Source: Candidatus Endobugula sertula
Lineage (GTDB): Bacteria; Pseudomonadota; Gammaproteobacteria; Pseudomonadales; Cellvibrionaceae
Length of the DNA stretch: 64,000 nt
Direction of reading: 5' to 3'
Assembly: GCA_001723645.1 (NCBI GenBank)
Contig: MDLC01000001.1
Span: 1 to 64,000, forward strand
The notes beneath the pieces were generated by a model, which ran no database searches, was not told where the DNA came from, and worked only from the letters and a program-made list of their open reading frames with translations. The translations under genes and the position numbers were made by a program. This document shows positions 9,652 through 18,816 of the stretch, in pieces. Positions within the stretch are counted from its first letter, which is position 1. Every line of letters begins with the position of its first letter.

Positions 9652-10812
9652 TTAATCAATCAGTGATGTGAGTGTCGTGATGATCTGGTCTATTTGTTCC
9701 CTGCTAATGATTAATGCGGGTAGAAGTCGAATGACTTTGTTTGCAGTAACGTTTAATAGGACTCCCTTATCGACTGCTTTTTGTACCAGTTCGTTGCAAT
9801 CGTGTTTGAGTTCTATGCCAATCATTAAACCCCGTTGACGAATTTCTGTCACGCTTTTTTTAGAGGCTAAAGCGGCGGTCAGTTGATTTTTGAAGTATTC
9901 GCCAAGGTCCTTTGCTTGAGTACAGAGATTGTCATTTCTGAGTGTTTGCAGGACTGTATGAGCTGCGGCACAAGCAACGGGGTTACCACCATAGGTTGAG
10001 CCATGGTTGCCGGGTTGAAGAATGGTGGAAGTATGACCTTGTGTCAGACAAGCTCCGATAGGCATACCATTACCTAACCCCTTGGCTGTTGTCATGATAT
10101 CCGGTAAAAAGTCATAGTGTTGGAAAGCAAAATAATGTCCTGTTCTACCATTGCCTGTCTGGATTTCATCGAGTATCAGTAGCCAGCCTTGTTGATCACA
10201 AATTTTTCTAAGTTCTGGTAAATAATCATTATCAGGTATACGAATGCCACCCTCTCCTTGAATAGGTTCCACCATAATAGCGACAATATTAGTATTGCCT
10301 GTTTGAGCTTTAATGGCGTCGATATCGTTAAAGGGAAGCTCAAAAAAGCCTGTAACCAGAGGTTTAAATCCAGCTTTAACTTTTTCGTTTCCGGTAGCCG
10401 TCAGTGTTGCCATGGTTCTACCATGGAAACTATGGGTGGTGGTAATAATGGTTGGTGTGGTAATACCTTTTTCGTTGCCATATTTTCTGGCAATTTTAAT
10501 AGCTGCTTCGTTAGCTTCAGCTCCCGAATTGGAGAAAAAAACTTTTTCCATACCGGATAACTCACAGAGTAACTCTGCTGCTTGTTGTTGGGGTGGTAGA
10601 TGATAAAGATTCGAGGCATGAAGCAGTGTTTGAGCTTGTTCGGTAATAACTTGAGTAATATCGGGGTGACAATGGCCCAAACCGCAGACGGCAATACCTG
10701 AAAGGGCATCAATATATTCTTTGCCATCAGCATCCCACACGCGGCAACCTTCGCCTTTAACTAATGTTAACGTGCGCTTGCCATATGTATTCATCAATGC
10801 TGTACTGGACAT
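9652..10812 (-). CDS. argD: Acetylornithine aminotransferase
   Basis: 386 residues from the ATG at 10812 ([14 protein letters not shown], matching the usual ArgD N-terminus); a GTG at 10842 in frame would add ten residues and has AGGG upstream, so the start is not certain. PLP-dependent class III aminotransferase that converts N-acetylglutamate semialdehyde to acetylornithine. Visible: [16 protein letters not shown], the [12 protein letters not shown] Asp that contacts PLP, the Schiff-base Lys in [14 protein letters not shown], and [14 protein letters not shown]. Heads the argD-argF operon. Its leader contains a small open frame and a terminator-like hairpin (see separate entries). Confidence 0.95.
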   Translation of the reverse strand: MSSTALMNTYGKRTLTLVKGEGCRVWDADGKEYIDALSGIAVCGLGHCHPDITQVITEQAQTLLHASNLYHLPPQQQAAELLCELSGMEKVFFSNSGAEANEAAIKIARKYGNEKGITTPTIITTTHSFHGRTMATLTATGNEKVKAGFKPLVTGFFELPFNDIDAIKAQTGNTNIVAIMVEPIQGEGGIRIPDNDYLPELRKICDQQGWLLILDEIQTGNGRTGHYFAFQHYDFLPDIMTTAKGLGNGMPIGACLTQGHTSTILQPGNHGSTYGGNPVACAAAHTVLQTLRNDNLCTQAKDLGEYFKNQLTAALASKKSVTEIRQRGLMIGIELKHDCNELVQKAVDKGVLLNVTANKVIRLLPALIISREQIDQIITTLTSLID

Positions 10813-10891
10813 GGTATTCGCCTGTATTTTATGAAATGCCACCCGACCCTAAGAGTGAGTAAGCAGTAAAATTAACCTCCAAAAAAATAAA

Positions 10892-10919
10892 TAAAACAGG
10901 CAGCAATCTACCTGTTTTA
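10892..10919 (-). terminator. Terminator-like hairpin in the argD leader
   Basis: Inverted repeat TAAAACAGG / CCTGTTTTA (9 bp, 10-base loop). Read on the minus strand it is followed directly by ATTTATTTTTTT and then GGAGG, the form of an intrinsic terminator 80 bases before the argD start. Flanking AGCAGTAA / TTACTGCT blocks extend the symmetry. It could end a short upstream transcript or act as an attenuator. Confidence 0.5.
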
Positions 10920-11030
10920 CTTACTGCTATTATCGTTTACGGGTGAAAGTTTGGCAATGACAATAGTCTTAGAAAAAAGATTTACTCTAGAAATGTGAAT
11001 GTCTCTTGGTATTTTAAAAATGGTCTCCAT
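10917..11030 (-). CDS. Possible 37-residue leader peptide upstream of argD
   Basis: ATG at 11030 to TAA at 10917-10919; peptide begins METIFKIPRDIHISRVN and ends NDNSSK. The stop codon overlaps the first arm of the terminator-like hairpin, the geometry seen in attenuator leaders. There is no Shine-Dalgarno, and the peptide has only two Arg, so it is not a classic arginine-rich leader. It may be chance. No family recognised. Confidence 0.25.
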   Translation of the reverse strand: METIFKIPRDIHISRVNLFSKTIVIAKLSPVNDNSSK

Positions 11031-11117
11031 TTGACGAATACGATAAAATAGTAGAACGTTATTATGTGATGGTTTAATACATATCTAGTTGACTATTAAT
11101 AAGAGGTATATATCCCT

Positions 11118-11447
11118 ATGGAAATCATGGATACTATCAAGCAACAAATCGAATCTAATGTCGTTATACTGTATATGAAAGGATCTCCTAACGCGCCTCA
11201 ATGTGGTTTTTCCATGAGAACGTCACAAGCGTTAATGGATTGCGGTAAGCGTTTTGCCTATGTCGATGTTCTTTCAAATCCTGATGTTCGTGCCAATCTA
11301 CCCGCCTATGCTAACTGGCCAACTTTTCCTCAATTGTGGGTGAATGGTGAGCTAATAGGGGGATGTGATATTGTGGCAGAGATGCATGAAAAAGGAGAGT
11401 TAAAAGCCTTAATTGATCAAGCTGTGCCAGATATAGGCGATGAATAA
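11118..11447 (+). CDS. grxD: Monothiol glutaredoxin, Grx4 type
   Basis: 109 residues, usual length. Has the CGFS active site in the context MKGSPNAPQCGFSMRTSQAL (about residues 21-40), with the WPTFPQLWVNGELIGGCDI block for glutathione binding. Grx4 proteins bind a [2Fe-2S] cluster as glutathione-bridged dimers, often with BolA, and deliver clusters to target proteins in the cytosol rather than acting as general thiol reductants. AGAGG lies upstream of the ATG at 11118. It overlaps the next gene by eight bases, so the two are translationally coupled. Confidence 0.96.
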   Translation: MEIMDTIKQQIESNVVILYMKGSPNAPQCGFSMRTSQALMDCGKRFAYVDVLSNPDVRANLPAYANWPTFPQLWVNGELIGGCDIVAEMHEKGELKALIDQAVPDIGDE

Positions 11448-12234
11448 TCTTCGGGTTTCTCTAGTGCAACCAGATTTGGTTTGGTTGGATCCTCAGGCAA
11501 ACCTTAGTCATCTGGCCAGTTTGATGGCTGGCTTGTCGGGCTCTGTTGATCTTATTGTTCTTCCCGAAATGTTTACCTCGGGCTTTACTGAAAAGCCCGA
11601 ATCTTTGTCGGGTAATCAATATACCGTTGAATGGATGTTAAAGCAGTCTCAGCAATTAAATGCGGCTATAGCTGGAAGCCTTGCGTTTGAAGGCACCCCA
11701 GATGACATAGGAGCCATCAATAAACGGTATGTGAATCGTTTAGTCTTTGTAAGCCCTAGCGGAGATGTTTCTCATTATGATAAAGCCCATTTATTTCGAA
11801 TGGGAAGAGAACATGAGCGTTATCAAGCCGGTTCAAAGCGACGCGTAGTGGATTATAGGGGTTGGCGTTTATTGCTCACGGTGTGTTATGACCTGCGCTT
11901 CCCCGTATTTTGTCGGAACTGCAATGACTATGATGCAATGTTATGTGTGGCGAATTGGCCTACATCACGCCGTCATGTCTGGCGTACGTTGTTGCAGGCA
12001 CGGGCGATAGAAAATCAAGCCTATGTGATCGGTGTTAATCGTGTAGGGGTTGATGGGAGACAACTGGAATATAGTGGAGATTCTATGGCTGTTGATGTTC
12101 AAGGGCATATTCTGGTTGACGGAGGTGATGGTTGTGAAAGTGTATTAGCAGCCGAATTATCAGCCGATAATTTGCGACATGCGCGAGAAGTATTCCCTGT
12201 ATGGAAAGATGCAGATTCTTTTCAGTTAATATAA
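11440..12234 (+). CDS. Nitrilase-superfamily amidohydrolase (omega-amidase-like)
   Basis: 264 residues. The Glu-Lys-Cys triad of the nitrilase superfamily is visible: Glu in VLPEMFTSGF (about 43), Lys in HYDKAHLFRMG (about 110) and Cys in LTVCYDLRFPVFCRN (about 145). Closest in layout to YafV/omega-amidase, which hydrolyses alpha-ketoglutaramate or alpha-ketosuccinamate to clear dead-end products of aminotransferases. The ATG at 11440 overlaps the end of grxD, giving a two-gene operon. Substrate is inferred from family resemblance only. Confidence 0.88.
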   Translation: MNNLRVSLVQPDLVWLDPQANLSHLASLMAGLSGSVDLIVLPEMFTSGFTEKPESLSGNQYTVEWMLKQSQQLNAAIAGSLAFEGTPDDIGAINKRYVNRLVFVSPSGDVSHYDKAHLFRMGREHERYQAGSKRRVVDYRGWRLLLTVCYDLRFPVFCRNCNDYDAMLCVANWPTSRRHVWRTLLQARAIENQAYVIGVNRVGVDGRQLEYSGDSMAVDVQGHILVDGGDGCESVLAAELSADNLRHAREVFPVWKDADSFQLI

Positions 12235-12481
12235 AATCCACTGATATATATGGGGGTTGAAATCTAAAATAACTATAAGAGTCCTAACTAGGATAGGTGC
12301 TGCTGTTTTTTGCATTGTGTCTATAGAACTAGGTTAAGCCTGTATTCAGGCAATGCAGTATTTCGTTTTCGTGGCATGGAACACCATACATTTCTTTTAA
12401 CAATGACTCATATCACTACCGCATAATGTGTATGATGTCACGATGATTTCTATCACTATCTAGGGGGTAAGGAATAATATT

Positions 12482-13576
12482 ATGAATTTGCTTGTTCAAC
12501 AAATATATCAATTTTTGTTTGCTCGTTCTTACGCTTGTGTTGTTGTGCTCTTGTTGGGGCCTATGTCTTTAAATGTTCAGGCAGAGTTTACCTACCCCGA
12601 CATCGAAGATGGTCGTTTTGGAGGTTTTACTTTAACGCCAATGCTTGGCAGCCATCGTCTCGATGATGAGCGTGGATTGGACAATGAGCATTTTGTCGGT
12701 TTGGCTGTTGGTTATCGTTTTTCTGCTCCCTATGCGCTTGAATTCTTTTATGCTGATGCGGATGCCACCACAACTGCGGGAGTGGCTTCTGGTGACTTGA
12801 GGCAATTTCGTTTAGAAGTATTATATGATGTGGCTGAGTATGGTCATTGGACCCCTTATGTTGCATTAGGTGCAGCCAGTACAGAGTTTGGTACAACCAC
12901 AACAGCGGATGATGAAGGTGCCATGACCTTGGGTGTGGGGACTCACTATCGTTTTTCTGACCGCTTGGCACTTCGCTTGGATACGCGTTATTTAAAAGGT
13001 GTGGGCGATATTAAAGGTGCTGATTTAACATTTGCTGTTGGTCTTAATGTATTTTTAGGCAATGTTACTGGGCCAGTAGTTGAACCTGTTGCTCAATATG
13101 CCACAGAAGAATCTGCTCCGGCCCTAACTCGTGCTGAACGATGTACGCAAGCAGGTGGCATGTTGTCAGCAGAGGGTTCTTGTATTAAAACCAGCTTCAG
13201 TACCGACACTGTGAAGTTAAAGGTTCAGTTTGAACATAATTCCGTTAAGGTAAAATCCGCTTATTTGTCAGAGGTACAAGAATTAGCTGATTTTATGAAG
13301 GCCTACTCATCCTCCAAAGTGGTGCTTGAAGGGCATACAGACTCAATGGGTTCAGATGCTTATAATCAGGCATTATCACAACGTCGAGTGGATGAGATTG
13401 TGCATTTGTTGAGCGACAATTACGGAATTTCTGTAGAGCGTATGTCAGCCATTGGTTATGGGGAGGCTCAGCCAGTCGCTTCCAATGATACGAGTAGTAA
13501 CCGTGCTAAAAATAGGCGGGTGGTTGCTAATGTCACGGTTGAACGGGAAGAAACGATTCAGCTTGATATCCAATAA
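12482..13576 (+). CDS. OmpA-family outer-membrane protein
   Basis: 364 residues. A long signal peptide ends near NVQA (about residue 34). Residues ~40-195 alternate like an eight-stranded beta-barrel (GFTLTPMLGSH, AVGYRFSAPYALEFFYA, YVALGAASTEFG, LRLDTRYLKG). A linker with two Cys (RCTQAGGMLSAEGSC) leads to an OmpA-like peptidoglycan-binding domain (about 240-360) with LEGHTDSMGSDAYNQALSQR and NRAKNRRVVANV. It should tie the outer membrane to the cell wall. Stands alone with a 247-base upstream gap; the SD region is AGGGGGTAAGGA-like. Confidence 0.92.
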   Translation: MNLLVQQIYQFLFARSYACVVVLLLGPMSLNVQAEFTYPDIEDGRFGGFTLTPMLGSHRLDDERGLDNEHFVGLAVGYRFSAPYALEFFYADADATTTAGVASGDLRQFRLEVLYDVAEYGHWTPYVALGAASTEFGTTTTADDEGAMTLGVGTHYRFSDRLALRLDTRYLKGVGDIKGADLTFAVGLNVFLGNVTGPVVEPVAQYATEESAPALTRAERCTQAGGMLSAEGSCIKTSFSTDTVKLKVQFEHNSVKVKSAYLSEVQELADFMKAYSSSKVVLEGHTDSMGSDAYNQALSQRRVDEIVHLLSDNYGISVERMSAIGYGEAQPVASNDTSSNRAKNRRVVANVTVEREETIQLDIQ

Positions 13577-13612
13577 TTACAATCATTAACAATAAATGAA
13601 CAAGAGTATCCT

Positions 13613-14425
13613 ATGACTTTTTCAGCAGTAATGGCACTAGTGGGCCAGTATAGTGTGACTTATACCATTAAAATATTGATTGCACTTGCAATCTTTATCA
13701 TTGGGAAGTGGTTGGCAAAAAAAATATCAACGCTAATTCGCCAGCGATTGGGTAATAATGGTCTTGATCCAACGTTGACACAATTCGTTCAAAATATCCT
13801 TTACTATCTTTTGCTGGCGGTCGTTATTATTGCGGCTTTGGGTCAGTTAGGGATTCAAACGGCTTCTTTTGTGGCCATTGTGGGTGCTGCGGGATTGGCC
13901 ATAGGCTTGGCGTTGCAGGGTTCGTTGGCTAACTTTGCTGCTGGTGTGTTGATAATTCTGTTTCGTCCTATCAAAGTAGGTGATTTTGTTGAGGTATCGG
14001 GTGTTTCTGGCAGTGTGTCAGATATATCCATTTTTGCTACCACCTTACTCACCGGAGATAATAAGACAGTCATTATTGCCAATGCAGATGTCACAGGGGG
14101 AAACATTATTAATTTTTCTACTCAGCCTACTCGTCGGATAGATTTAGTGGTTGGTGTTGCTTATGATTCGAATATTCAACAGGTGAAAGATGAATTAAAA
14201 GCACTGGCTGATGCCGATGAGCGAGTTCTAAAAGATAAGGTTGTGACGATTGGTGTTGTTGAACTGGCTGATTCGTCAGTTAACTTGGTTTTCCGGCCCT
14301 GGGTTAATTCTGCTGATTACTGGAGTGTTTATTTTGACCTCAATGAAAATATTAAAAACCGTTTTGATGAGCTTGGTATTGGCATTCCTTACCCGACAAT
14401 GGATGTTAATGTTAGCAAATCATAA
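13613..14425 (+). CDS. mscS: Small-conductance mechanosensitive channel, MscS family
   Basis: 270 residues, near the usual MscS length. Three membrane helices at the N-terminus; the pore helix TM3 shows the Gly/Ala packing pattern (AIVGAAGLAIGLALQGSLANFAAG region, about residues 85-110), followed by the beta domain (FRPIKVGDFVEVSGVSGSV) and the alpha/beta cap ending IPYPTMDVNV. Inner-membrane safety valve that opens under hypo-osmotic shock. It lies 36 bases after the OmpA-family gene and may share its transcript. Confidence 0.95.
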   Translation: MTFSAVMALVGQYSVTYTIKILIALAIFIIGKWLAKKISTLIRQRLGNNGLDPTLTQFVQNILYYLLLAVVIIAALGQLGIQTASFVAIVGAAGLAIGLALQGSLANFAAGVLIILFRPIKVGDFVEVSGVSGSVSDISIFATTLLTGDNKTVIIANADVTGGNIINFSTQPTRRIDLVVGVAYDSNIQQVKDELKALADADERVLKDKVVTIGVVELADSSVNLVFRPWVNSADYWSVYFDLNENIKNRFDELGIGIPYPTMDVNVSKS

Positions 14426-14634
14426 AAACTATTGCGTTAATAAAGAAAAATGATGGGATTTTTTCGATGAAGTTATTATGATTCTTTACTCTATAAAAAA
14501 ACGGGAAAGATAGGGGATATCGAGTCGCTCAATTGGAGATAATATATTGAGAAATTTGTTACTGTTTACTTTCTTTTCTTTTTTATTTGTACGTTCCACT
14601 TTAATGATATCCAAATTATGACAGGAGATTGATT

Positions 14635-15237
14635 ATGGCTGTTCTTGTAGGTAAACCTGCTCCGGATTTTACAGCACCTGCGGTTTTAGGGTCTGGAGAA
14701 ATTAACGAAGACTTCAACCTGACTAAAGTTATTAAAGGCAAAAAAGCAGTGGTTTTTTTCTACCCACTGGATTTCACTTTTGTTTGTCCATCTGAGCTAT
14801 TAGCTTTTAATAACCGTATGTCCGAGTTTGAGTCTCGTGGTGTTGAGGTGATTGGTGTTTCCATTGATAGTCATTGGACTCACAATGCGTGGCGTAACAC
14901 CCCTGTTGATCAAGGGGGTATCGGTGCAGTGAAATATACATTGGTTGCTGATATGAAGCATGAAATATGTCAGGCTTATGATGTTGAGTCTGAAGGTGGT
15001 GTTGCTTACCGTGGTTCATTCCTTATTGATGAAGAAGGTAATGTTCGTCATCAGGTCGTTAATGATCTTCCACTGGGTCGTAATGTGGATGAGATGTTGC
15101 GTATGATTGATGCATTAGTATTCCACCAGGCGCATGGTGAAGTGTGTCCGGCTGGTTGGAAAGAAGGTGATAAAGGTATGCAGGCTAACCCTGAAGGTGT
15201 TGCTTCTTATTTGAGTGATCACGCTGATAACCTGTAA
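14635..15237 (+). CDS. Typical 2-Cys peroxiredoxin (AhpC/Prx1 class)
   Basis: 200 residues from the ATG at 14635, six bases after AGGAGA; two extra upstream codons are possible but unsupported. Peroxidatic Cys in YPLDFTFVCPSELLAF (about residue 50), resolving Cys in HGEVCPAGWKEGDKGM (about 170), and the C-terminal extension that allows dimer disulfides. Reduces hydrogen peroxide and organic hydroperoxides in the cytoplasm. No ahpF neighbour, so thioredoxin is the likely reductant. Followed by a perfect 34-base palindrome. Confidence 0.95.
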   Translation: MAVLVGKPAPDFTAPAVLGSGEINEDFNLTKVIKGKKAVVFFYPLDFTFVCPSELLAFNNRMSEFESRGVEVIGVSIDSHWTHNAWRNTPVDQGGIGAVKYTLVADMKHEICQAYDVESEGGVAYRGSFLIDEEGNVRHQVVNDLPLGRNVDEMLRMIDALVFHQAHGEVCPAGWKEGDKGMQANPEGVASYLSDHADNL

Positions 15238-15255
15238 ACAGCAATAGATCGTTGG

Positions 15256-15289
15256 TGATATAAGCTGCGGCATGCCGCAGCTTATATCA
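15256..15289. terminator. Perfect 34-base palindrome after the peroxiredoxin gene
   Basis: Each half is 17 bases (TGATATAAGCTGCGGCA and its exact complement) with no spacer, so RNA from either strand folds into a strong hairpin. It starts 19 bases after the stop codon, as expected of a terminator, but no T-run follows (GCGATATTGTG). It may be a Rho-assisted terminator/3' stabiliser or a protein-binding site. Confidence 0.5.
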
Positions 15290-15406
15290 GCGATATTGTG
15301 TAGTAAAAAGACAAATCGATCAAAAAATTTATAATGAGGTAGCCCTACCTTATTCATACGTTCCCATTTACCGCTATTAATTAAAGCGCTACAATAGGCG
15401 GTTTAA

Positions 15407-16942
<1,536 letters not shown>

Positions 16943-16981
16943 ATGGTATTTATTGTTCCAAACTTATGACGCGATTAATGA

Positions 16982-17005
16982 GGATATTGTGTGATCACAA
17001 TATCC
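16982..17005 (+). terminator. Hairpin between guaB and guaA
   Basis: GGATATTGTG and its exact complement CACAATATCC flank a 4-base TGAT centre, followed by CATTTTTATTT. It has the form of a weak intrinsic terminator and lies 28 bases before the guaA start. It may lower guaA read-through or protect the guaB message. Confidence 0.5.
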
Positions 17006-17033
17006 CATTTTTATTTCTACAAAGGGAGTCGCT

Positions 17034-18608
17034 ATGACCCAAGATATTCATTCACAACGTATTTTAATTCTCGACTTTGGTTCGCAATATACCCAATTAA
17101 TTGCACGTCGCATTCGTGAAATTGGGGTGTTTTCTGAAATTCGTTCGTTTGATATGGGCCTTGAAGCGATTCGTGAGCTCAACCCTAATGGTATTATTCT
17201 ATCCGGTGGTCCGGAATCAGTGACTGGGAGTGAATCCCCTAGAGCCCCGGAAGGTTTATTTGATTTGGAACTGCCAATATTGGGTATATGCTATGGGATG
17301 CAAACTATGGCTCAGCAACTGGGGGGTGAGGTTTCGGTATCTACTGTTCGTGAGTTTGGTTATGCTCAGGTTACTGTAGAAGGAGAGAGAAACCTACTTC
17401 GTGGATTACAGGATGATGAGAAAGACGGGCAGTCTTTACTGGATGTGTGGATGAGCCATGGAGATAAGGTCACTCAGATGCCTGTTGGCTTCGAGTTAAT
17501 GGCTTCTACTGAATCATGTCCTATTGCTGGAATGTGTGATATCAGTAAGCAGTTTTATGGAATCCAATTTCATCCGGAAGTGACTCATACACTCCAGGGG
17601 CAGTCATTGCTTGAACGATTTGTACTGGAGGTGTGTCAGTGTGATGGCTTATGGACTTCAGAAAAAATTGTTGAAGATGCTATTGAACGAGTTCGTGAAC
17701 AAGTCGGAGCAGATCAGGTACTGCTAGGTTTATCAGGTGGTGTTGACTCTTCCGTTGTTGCCGCCTTACTCCATAAGGCGATTGGTGATCAGTTAACCTG
17801 TGTCTTTGTTGATAATGGTTTATTGCGCAAAAACGAAGGTGATCAGGTGATGTCCATGTTTACAGAAAACATGGGTGTTAAAGTGATTCGTGCTGACAGA
17901 GAAGAACTATTTCTGAGCAAGTTGGCAGGTGTGAGTGACCCAGAACAAAAGCGTCATATTATCGGCAATACATTTATTGACGTCTTCGATGAAGAATCCC
18001 ATAAATTACAGGGTATCAAATGGTTGGCACAAGGGACGATTTATCCTGATGTTATTGAATCTGCCGGGGCAAAGACCGGTAAAGCCCATGTGATTAAATC
18101 ACATCACAATGTGGGTGGTTTACCAGATGATATGCGAATGGAGCTGGTTGAGCCTTTGCGTGAATTGTTTAAAGATGAAGTACGGAAAATGGGTTTGGAA
18201 TTAGGTCTACCTTACGACATGGTTTATCGTCATCCATTCCCAGGTCCTGGCTTGGGCGTTCGTATATTGGGTGAAGTGAAAAAAGAATATGCTGACGTTT
18301 TGCGTGAGGCAGATGCCATATTTATTGAGGAATTACGTAAAGCCGATTGGTATCATAAAACCAGTCAGGCTTTTGCGGTTTTTCTACCGGTTAAATCCGT
18401 GGGTGTAGTCGGGGACGGTCGCTGTTATGAGTGGGTAGTCAGTCTGCGTGCAGTGGAAACCATTGACTTTATGACTGCTCGATGGGCACACCTCCCCTAT
18501 GTATTATTGGAAAAAGTATCCAATCGCATCATTAATGAGATTCCTCATATCTCGCGTGTGACTTATGACGTGTCCAGTAAACCCCCTGCTACCATTGAGT
18601 GGGAATAG
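17034..18608 (+). CDS. guaA: GMP synthase (glutamine-hydrolysing)
   Basis: 524 residues. Converts XMP to GMP with ATP and glutamine. Class I glutamine amidotransferase domain at the N-terminus: [18 protein letters not shown], oxyanion/catalytic [13 protein letters not shown] (Cys about 85), [11 protein letters not shown] (His). ATP-pyrophosphatase domain with the P-loop [15 protein letters not shown] (about 232-246), then the dimerisation domain with [15 protein letters not shown] and the C-terminal [17 protein letters not shown] precedes the ATG. Second gene of the guaB-guaA pair, 91 bases apart with a hairpin between. Confidence 0.98.
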   Translation: MTQDIHSQRILILDFGSQYTQLIARRIREIGVFSEIRSFDMGLEAIRELNPNGIILSGGPESVTGSESPRAPEGLFDLELPILGICYGMQTMAQQLGGEVSVSTVREFGYAQVTVEGERNLLRGLQDDEKDGQSLLDVWMSHGDKVTQMPVGFELMASTESCPIAGMCDISKQFYGIQFHPEVTHTLQGQSLLERFVLEVCQCDGLWTSEKIVEDAIERVREQVGADQVLLGLSGGVDSSVVAALLHKAIGDQLTCVFVDNGLLRKNEGDQVMSMFTENMGVKVIRADREELFLSKLAGVSDPEQKRHIIGNTFIDVFDEESHKLQGIKWLAQGTIYPDVIESAGAKTGKAHVIKSHHNVGGLPDDMRMELVEPLRELFKDEVRKMGLELGLPYDMVYRHPFPGPGLGVRILGEVKKEYADVLREADAIFIEELRKADWYHKTSQAFAVFLPVKSVGVVGDGRCYEWVVSLRAVETIDFMTARWAHLPYVLLEKVSNRIINEIPHISRVTYDVSSKPPATIEWE

Positions 18609-18775
18609 TATCTTCTTGAAACCAGCGACCTATCAATTGAGTAGTGTCGTCTTCCGATATAGCCAAGTACCGGATTTTCACAGCAGTAATCAAGGAGGAC
18701 CCTAGTTTTTACACTGTGTGGCGACACCCTGCCAGTGGCAAAGCCGCGTTACTATTGCTATGTATTATGTTGGTC

Positions 18776-18800
18776 TATAATCGACTCATTAATGAGTCGA
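18776..18800 (+). promoter_or_regulatory. fadBA promoter -10 with overlapping 20-base palindromic operator
   Basis: TATAAT at 18776-18781 overlaps the first base of a perfect palindrome, TCGACTCATTAATGAGTCGA (18781-18800), which would cover the transcription start. The site ends six bases before the fadB ribosome site (GGAG 18807-18810). A poor -35 (TTGCTA, about 18755) is 15 bases upstream. This placement suits a repressor sensing acyl-CoA. It does not resemble the FadR or PsrA consensus as I know them. Confidence 0.55.
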
Positions 18801-18816
18801 ATGTGTGGAGATGACA

